Positions 4,940-7,994 of a stretch of 7,994 nt of DNA are shown here, piece after piece; positions within the stretch are counted from its first letter, which is position 1, and every line of letters begins with the position of its first letter. The stretch is taken from positions 1 to 7,994 of the forward strand of contig JAJGAH010000098.1 in assembly GCA_020844525.1 (NCBI GenBank), written 5' to 3'. The notes beneath the pieces are model-generated. The model was not told where the DNA came from. It saw nothing but the letters and a program-made list of their open reading frames with translations, and ran no database searches. Source of the stretch: Eubacterium sp. Lineage in GTDB: Bacteria; Bacillota; Clostridia; Lachnospirales; Lachnospiraceae. The position numbers and the translations under genes were made by a program.

Positions 4940-6202
4940 ATGAATCATGAAATCTTGAAATCAGTTATTTTTGATGCCCATGAAACGATTCGTTCGCTGG
5001 AAATTATTCCGCGGGAATATCATTTCGTTGATAATGTGAATTACATACTGATCGGACTGCGTCGTGCAGGCAAATCTACGCTTCTTTACAAACTTGTACA
5101 GGAATTAGTCGATAAGGGAGTCAGCTGGAACCAGATTATCTATATCAATTTCGAAGATGAACGTTTATTGGAATTTACACTTACTGATTTCAACGATGTA
5201 GTCGCCGTTGCGAGCGAAATGACAACAGCAAAACCCTATTATTTCTTTGACGAAGTCCAAAATGTTGCCGGCTGGGAACGTTTTGCGCGCAGGATGGCTG
5301 ATGCAAATGAGCGTGTCTATATTACCGGCAGCAATGCCGTGATGTTAAGTCATGAAATGGAATCCAGGCTGGGTGGACGGTACATGACCATGCGGGTATA
5401 TCCCTTTAACTTTCATGAATACATGGAGGCAACAGGTGTGCGGCATGATGAAACCGCCTATCTGACAACAAAACTGAACGGGAGAATCAGAGCGGCTGCG
5501 GAGAGGTATCTGCATGACGGAGGCTTCCCTGAATCCCTGAAATTTCCTGTAAAGCGGGATTATGTAGACAATATCTATCAGAAGATCTTATATGGCGATA
5601 TCGTTGCCAGAAACAGTATCCGAAATCCGGAGTCGCTACGGCTGATGATCAAGAAAATTGCCGAAACCATTACCAGTGAAGTTTCTTATGGAAAGCTAAG
5701 CGGTGCAGTTACCGCGGCTGGATATAAGTTAAGTAAATCAGCCGCAGTAGATTATACCCACTTTGCGGAAGATGCCTATCTGATTTTTCATATTCAGAAC
5801 TACGTATCTAAGTTTGCGGAAAAAGAAAGCACGCCAAAATACTATTTTTCAGATAATGGACTGTTGAATTTATTCCTGATCAATAAAGATACCAGTCTCT
5901 TGGAAAATATGGTCGCTATTCATCTGTATCAGAAGTTCAGAGACCGGCTGTTCTATTTCAGATCACCTAAGACAGGAATAGATGTTGACTTTTATATTCC
6001 CGACACCAAAACGGCAATTCAGGTCTGCTATAGTCTGGAAAATCTGGATACGCGGAAAAGAGAAACCGGAAATTTGGTAAAACTTGCCAGCTCCTTTTCT
6101 GAAGTGGAAAAAGTGAAGATTGTAACGCGTGAGGAGGAAGACAGGCTGCAGATAGACGGCACAGAAATTGAAATCCTTCCGCTTTACAAATTCCTCAGCT
6201 AA
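4940..6202 (+). CDS. AAA_14/DUF4143 ATPase
   Basis: A complete 420-residue protein, the usual length for this family, with AGAGG (4927-4931) 8 bases before the ATG. The N-terminal AAA_14 ATPase has Walker A GLRRAGKST (39-47), Walker B YYFFDEVQ (100-107), sensor ITGSN (128-132), ESRLGGRY (141-148) and the family-typical VYPFNFHEY (153-161). The C-terminal DUF4143 domain has a PD-(D/E)xK nuclease-like fold: LLENMVAIHLY (320-330), TGIDVDFYI (345-353) and AIQVCYSL (359-366). In this last motif the catalytic Glu-x-Lys is Gln361-x-Cys363, so nuclease activity is doubtful. Such ATPases are common in gut bacteria, often in several copies with an own promoter; their function is unknown, and defence, regulation and selfish maintenance have all been considered. 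Cytoplasmic. Its promoter contains a direct repeat, which suggests control by a DNA-binding protein, perhaps itself. Confidence 0.9.
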   Translation: MNHEILKSVIFDAHETIRSLEIIPREYHFVDNVNYILIGLRRAGKSTLLYKLVQELVDKGVSWNQIIYINFEDERLLEFTLTDFNDVVAVASEMTTAKPYYFFDEVQNVAGWERFARRMADANERVYITGSNAVMLSHEMESRLGGRYMTMRVYPFNFHEYMEATGVRHDETAYLTTKLNGRIRAAAERYLHDGGFPESLKFPVKRDYVDNIYQKILYGDIVARNSIRNPESLRLMIKKIAETITSEVSYGKLSGAVTAAGYKLSKSAAVDYTHFAEDAYLIFHIQNYVSKFAEKESTPKYYFSDNGLLNLFLINKDTSLLENMVAIHLYQKFRDRLFYFRSPKTGIDVDFYIPDTKTAIQVCYSLENLDTRKRETGNLVKLASSFSEVEKVKIVTREEEDRLQIDGTEIEILPLYKFLS

Positions 6203-6220
6203 AGAAGCTGGCATATTTGA

Positions 6221-6379
6221 CAGGTGAATGAACCATTTGAAGCCCATTCACCTCCGGCGGTGGCCCCACTCTTCATCATCGCAAGGTTTTTCGATGCGGT
6301 CAATGATCCTGTTATCGGCTATATCCTGGATCATAGGAATTTACCGTTGATAATTTTTTTATGCTGTGTTATTGTCTGA
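6221..6379 (+). pseudogene. Fragment of a GPH/MelB-type (MFS_2) sugar transporter
   Basis: In the frame opened at 6221 and closed by TGA 6377-6379, PAVAPLFIIARFFDAVNDP (from 6254) followed by VIGYILDH matches the hallmark of glycoside-pentoside-hexuronide symporters, '(A/V)R.(F/W)DA.NDP..G', which lies in the N-terminal transmembrane helix 2 region. Only about 27 of ~450 residues are recognisable. Both sides are unrelated DNA, there is no start, and the following codons (RNLPLIIFLCCVIV) do not continue the family sequence. A dead fragment, perhaps left at a deletion or recombination join. Confidence 0.72.
6222..6253. repeat. Hairpin just after the DUF4143 ATPase gene
   Basis: AGGTGAATG (6222-6230) and CATTCACCT (6245-6253) are a perfect 9-bp inverted repeat with a 14-base loop, 20 bases after the ATPase stop. 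No T-run follows, so it is not a standard intrinsic terminator, though it may stabilise the 3' end of the message. It overlaps the beginning of the transporter fragment's frame. Confidence 0.4.
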
Positions 6380-6383
6380 TTAC

Positions 6384-6468
6384 AAGATGACACGTTGGAT
6401 TCCAGCCCGTTTCGGACGTAAAGGAGAGGAGGTTATTCTACTCGCCACTGGTTTGAACGTGTCATCTT
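6384..6468. repeat. 85-bp element bounded by a perfect 13-bp inverted repeat
   Basis: AAGATGACACGTT (6384-6396) is exactly mirrored by AACGTGTCATCTT (6456-6468). Inside, CCAG (6402-6405) can pair with CTGG (6448-6451) and CCG-TTT-CGG forms a small hairpin, so the whole may fold into a branched stem. A ribosome-binding-like AAGGAGAGGAGG (6421-6432) lies unpaired in the middle. No target-site duplication is visible outside the arms. The right arm covers the last codons of the minus-strand nucleotidyltransferase fragment. It could be a small non-autonomous transposable element, a structured RNA or a protein-binding site. Confidence 0.55.
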
Positions 6469-6767
6469 TGTTTGCATAATGATCTTGTTTTTTCAATTTT
6501 TCTTTTTGAGGCAATGGATATAATTTCATCAAGATTTTTTTCAGTTGTTACACCAGGATAGTCGTCTGCAAAGTTAAGGAGGGCCGCCATATCAAGAGTA
6601 CTGTCCCTAAAACCATAGTTTATCAGAATCGATGCACCGCCAATTAAAATTATTTCAGCTGGCATCTGTTTTCCATTCATCTTTCGGAATTCCTTTGCCA
6701 ATGCTTTCAGGTAGTAATCAATGGTTTCCTTTTTGATAGTGTAAGAGAGACAAAGGTGATCTGTGAA
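6462..6767 (-). pseudogene. DUF6036-type nucleotidyltransferase, N-terminal fragment
   Basis: Read on the minus strand, the frame opens after TGA at 6768-6770 and gives TIKKETIDYYLKALAKEF followed by PAEIILIGGASILINYGFRDST. This matches the start of DUF6036-type nucleotidyltransferase-fold proteins, with the GG(A/S)S motif (IGGAS). The family then has a metal-binding D.D (for example YDIDA); here it reads TLDMAA, with the second Asp gone. The remaining 42 residues (from LLNFADDYPG to the stop at 6462-6464) are not recognisable as the family, which normally runs to about 180 residues. There is no ATG in a suitable place (only a TTG at 6701). So this is a fragment fused in frame to foreign or diverged sequence. 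Intact members are often toxin-like partners in two-gene modules. Confidence 0.62.
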
Positions 6768-6919
6768 TCAGGAAACATTTTTTCTTTTAGAGAACGTTCA
6801 AACCTATTTCTGATAAGAAATTGGTTAAATTGTTTGTGACTTTTCACCTTAAATTTTTTGGGGTGTTTGAAAAAATCTAATAAAACGTCTAATAAATGAA
6901 GCAAAAAATGACTTATTCT

Positions 6920-6980
6920 CCATTGATTTTGTTTACCTTGAATTTACATTAAAATGCTCGAAACCATTGATTTTATTGAC
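6920..6980. repeat. Paired direct repeats next to the tRNA attachment remnant
   Basis: CCATTGATTTTGTTTAC (6920-6936) and CCATTGATTTTATTGAC (6964-6980) agree at 15 of 17 positions and are 44 bases apart (about four helical turns). They lie 45-105 bases from the tRNA core. Repeats in such positions are typical of arm-type sites for tyrosine integrases; this role is inferred. The rest of 6768-7024 contains no gene that I can support. Confidence 0.45.
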
Positions 6981-7024
6981 TTTCTTTAATATCGCTTTGC
7001 AAGATTTGTCCTGCCTAGCCACCG

Positions 7025-7066
7025 CTCCTAAGCGAAAGGCCGGCGGTTCGAATCCGCCCAGGAACG
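7025..7066 (+). tRNA. 3' half of tRNA-Arg(CCU): partial gene, probable att site
   Basis: From the anticodon loop (CTCCTAA, 7025-7031, anticodon CCT 7027-7029) to the discriminator base (G 7066) the sequence is a normal class I tRNA: anticodon-stem 3' strand GCGAA, 5-base variable loop AGGCC, perfect T-stem GGCGG/CCGCC with loop TTCGAAT (7042-7058), and acceptor 3' strand CAGGAAC (7059-7065). The matching 5' half is missing: bases 7020-7024 do not pair with the anticodon stem, there is no D-arm, and no GTTCCTG lies ~70 bases upstream. A GTCCTG at 7008-7013 is a weak echo, so a D-arm deletion of a full gene is an alternative. Retention of exactly the anticodon-loop-to-3'-end part is what tyrosine integrases leave at the far end of an island. 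CCA is not encoded. Confidence 0.72.
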
Positions 7067-7071
7067 GGAGT

Positions 7072-7105
7072 AGACTGAAAACCAATTTAGTTTTCAGTCT
7101 TTTTT
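7072..7105 (+). terminator. Intrinsic terminator of the tRNA-Arg unit
   Basis: AGACTGAAAAC (7072-7082) and GTTTTCAGTCT (7090-7100) form a perfect 11-bp stem with a 7-base loop, directly followed by six T's (7100-7105). It lies 5 bases after the tRNA 3' end and works on the plus strand. That it directly follows the tRNA core suggests this is the original downstream flank of the intact tRNA gene. Confidence 0.88.
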
Positions 7106-7191
7106 GCCAGTTTCTTTTGTGCGGGCAAAAAGCAATCAGTGTCACGTTAATGCATTTTCTCCAGTCTTTCAAGCAACTGCCATTCTTTTTG

Positions 7192-7896
7192 TCATTCATT
7201 ATCCCGGAAAGCGATCTTATCCCCCTTACCATGCCGTTTCTTATAATCCTTACGAATACAATCCATCGGTGCCTCCTTTTCCAGATAGGTGGAAAATTCA
7301 TCAGGACATTTGGCTGCCATTGCTTTTTCAACGATATCACTCATCACAGCATAATTCAGCCTGGTTCCCTGTGCGTCATTTTCAAAATCAACAGCACGGC
7401 TGCTGTCAATACCAAAGCGTCCCGCAGTCCGTATCGCATCGATATTTGCGCCGAAAAAAAGAAACTCCCAATGATCTTTTTCTTTTTCCTGGTCGATCAT
7501 ATTCCTCACTTGATCATAGGAGTATTGTCTGCTGGAGTTCTCCATGCCATCTGTTGTAATGATAAATAATGTTTTCTCCGGCTTGTCCTCCTCCCTCGCG
7601 TATTTATGTACATTTTTGATATGATGTATAGCTCCGCCAATCGCATCCAGTAGTGCCGTGCATCCCCGGACGTAATACTGCCGGTCATTCATTGGCTCCA
7701 CTTTATGAATGTCCACGCGGTCATACAGCACTTCACATCTGTCATCAAACAGGATCACTGAAATATAGGCTTCTCCGGATGTGTTTTTCTGCTTCTCGAT
7801 CATGCTGTTAAAGCCGCCGATTGTATCTGCCTCCAGCCCACTCATTGAACCACTGCGGTCCAGAATAAAAACGACCTCTGTCAGACCTTTCCTCAT
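7192..7896 (-). CDS. VWA (von Willebrand factor A) domain protein
   Basis: A complete 234-residue minus-strand gene with an AGGAGGT ribosome binding site 7 bases before its ATG (AGGAGG at plus-strand positions 7905-7910). Nearly the whole protein is one VWA domain with a full metal-ion-dependent adhesion site: DRSGSMSG (Asp13, Ser15, Ser17), Thr80 in GCTALLDA, and Asp116 in TTDGMEN. There is no signal peptide or membrane helix, so it is a cytoplasmic VWA protein of the TerY-like sort, which binds Mg2+ and protein partners. Such proteins occur with tellurite/chemical-stress (Ter) modules, phosphatase/kinase genes or alone; no partner is visible here. It lies beyond the tRNA-Arg remnant and transcribes towards it, so it probably belongs to the chromosome backbone or another island. 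The tail (from ~200) is basic and low in recognisable features. Confidence 0.9.
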   Translation of the reverse strand: MRKGLTEVVFILDRSGSMSGLEADTIGGFNSMIEKQKNTSGEAYISVILFDDRCEVLYDRVDIHKVEPMNDRQYYVRGCTALLDAIGGAIHHIKNVHKYAREEDKPEKTLFIITTDGMENSSRQYSYDQVRNMIDQEKEKDHWEFLFFGANIDAIRTAGRFGIDSSRAVDFENDAQGTRLNYAVMSDIVEKAMAAKCPDEFSTYLEKEAPMDCIRKDYKKRHGKGDKIAFRDNE

Positions 7897-7994
7897 TTTC
7901 CATACCTCCTGTATAAATTTTGTGAATTTCCTTTTGTATATATCAATTTACTCTCATGAGGATGGAAAAGGGTCGCCAGAAAAGCGACAAAAAC

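Noticed and set aside
6707..6904. Minus-strand 65-codon frame before the nucleotidyltransferase fragment
   Set aside because: It starts only at TTG, has no ribosome binding site, overlaps the nucleotidyltransferase fragment, and contains no family that I recognise. It might be the end of a lost partner gene, but this cannot be supported.
6933..7340. Minus-strand open frame of 135 codons across the tRNA remnant, and plus-strand frames at 6967-7569 and 7104-7559
   Set aside because: The first is a typical false gene antisense to a tRNA (GGFEPPAFRLG is the T-arm in translation). The others lie antisense to the VWA gene, and their proteins show no domain.
7897..7994. Possible promoter of the VWA gene and a 5-bp hairpin (GTCGC/GCGAC, 7972-7988)
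   Set aside because: TTGATA- and TATACA-like boxes on the minus strand are 25 bases apart, which is too far, and the hairpin is short and without a T-run.
1..7994. CRISPR array, insertion-sequence transposase or integrase gene
   Set aside because: No regularly spaced repeats of CRISPR length and no transposase or integrase motifs were seen in any frame of the window.

Overview
The window looks like chromosomal DNA of a gut-type Clostridia bacterium, probably Lachnospiraceae. This rests on recalled protein families (the ArsC/Spx-like 'YQPxxWKTWE' protein, the von Willebrand A protein, DEXX and DUF4143 ATPases), moderate GC, and strong AGGAGG-type ribosome binding sites. It is an inference, not a database result. 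Most of the window (about 1-7066) reads as an accessory island full of broken genes. It ends on the right at a remnant of a tRNA-Arg(CCU) gene that looks like an integration attachment site.

Layout from left to right. 1-667: the 3' end of an ABC/AAA_21-type ATPase gene, overlapping a truncated TOPRIM-like partner gene, a pairing typical of anti-phage systems. 688-894: a remnant of a TOTE-conflict-system primase (CxxC finger, then VYP...FDFDNH), in one frame with a single TGA. 895-1017: hairpins, no gene. 1018-1170: the last ~50 codons of an ArsC/Spx-like gene, a decayed paralogue of the intact copy at 3533-3874. 1370-3112: an apparently intact two-gene operon of an HNH endonuclease and a small SAM-dependent methyltransferase. 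3229-3507: a metallophosphoesterase cut off where its GNHD motif should be. 3533-3874: an intact ArsC/Spx-like protein with Ser in place of the catalytic Cys, followed by a perfect 13-bp terminator hairpin. 3955-4060: an operator array (ACTCGGT half-sites) around a TATAAT box, in front of a frameshifted DEXX-box ATPase (4065-4821). 4817-4875: a direct-repeat operator and promoter for an intact AAA_14/DUF4143 ATPase (4940-6202). 6221-6379: a fragment of a GPH/MelB-type transporter. 6384-6468: an 85-bp element bounded by a perfect 13-bp inverted repeat. 6462-6767 (minus): a DUF6036-type nucleotidyltransferase fragment. 6920-6980: paired direct repeats close to the tRNA remnant. 7025-7105: the 3' part of tRNA-Arg(CCU) and its terminator. 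7192-7896 (minus): an intact VWA-domain protein, probably outside the island.

Interpretation: several defence or conflict-type genes (ATPase/TOPRIM, TOTE primase, HNH/methyltransferase, two families of stand-alone ATPase) lie beside sequence resembling a tRNA attachment site. Most are dead. The live candidates are the HNH-methyltransferase pair, the DUF4143 ATPase, the Cys-less ArsC-like protein and the VWA protein. The HNH-methyltransferase pair is the best candidate for an uncharacterised functional system; calling it defence is inference from context.
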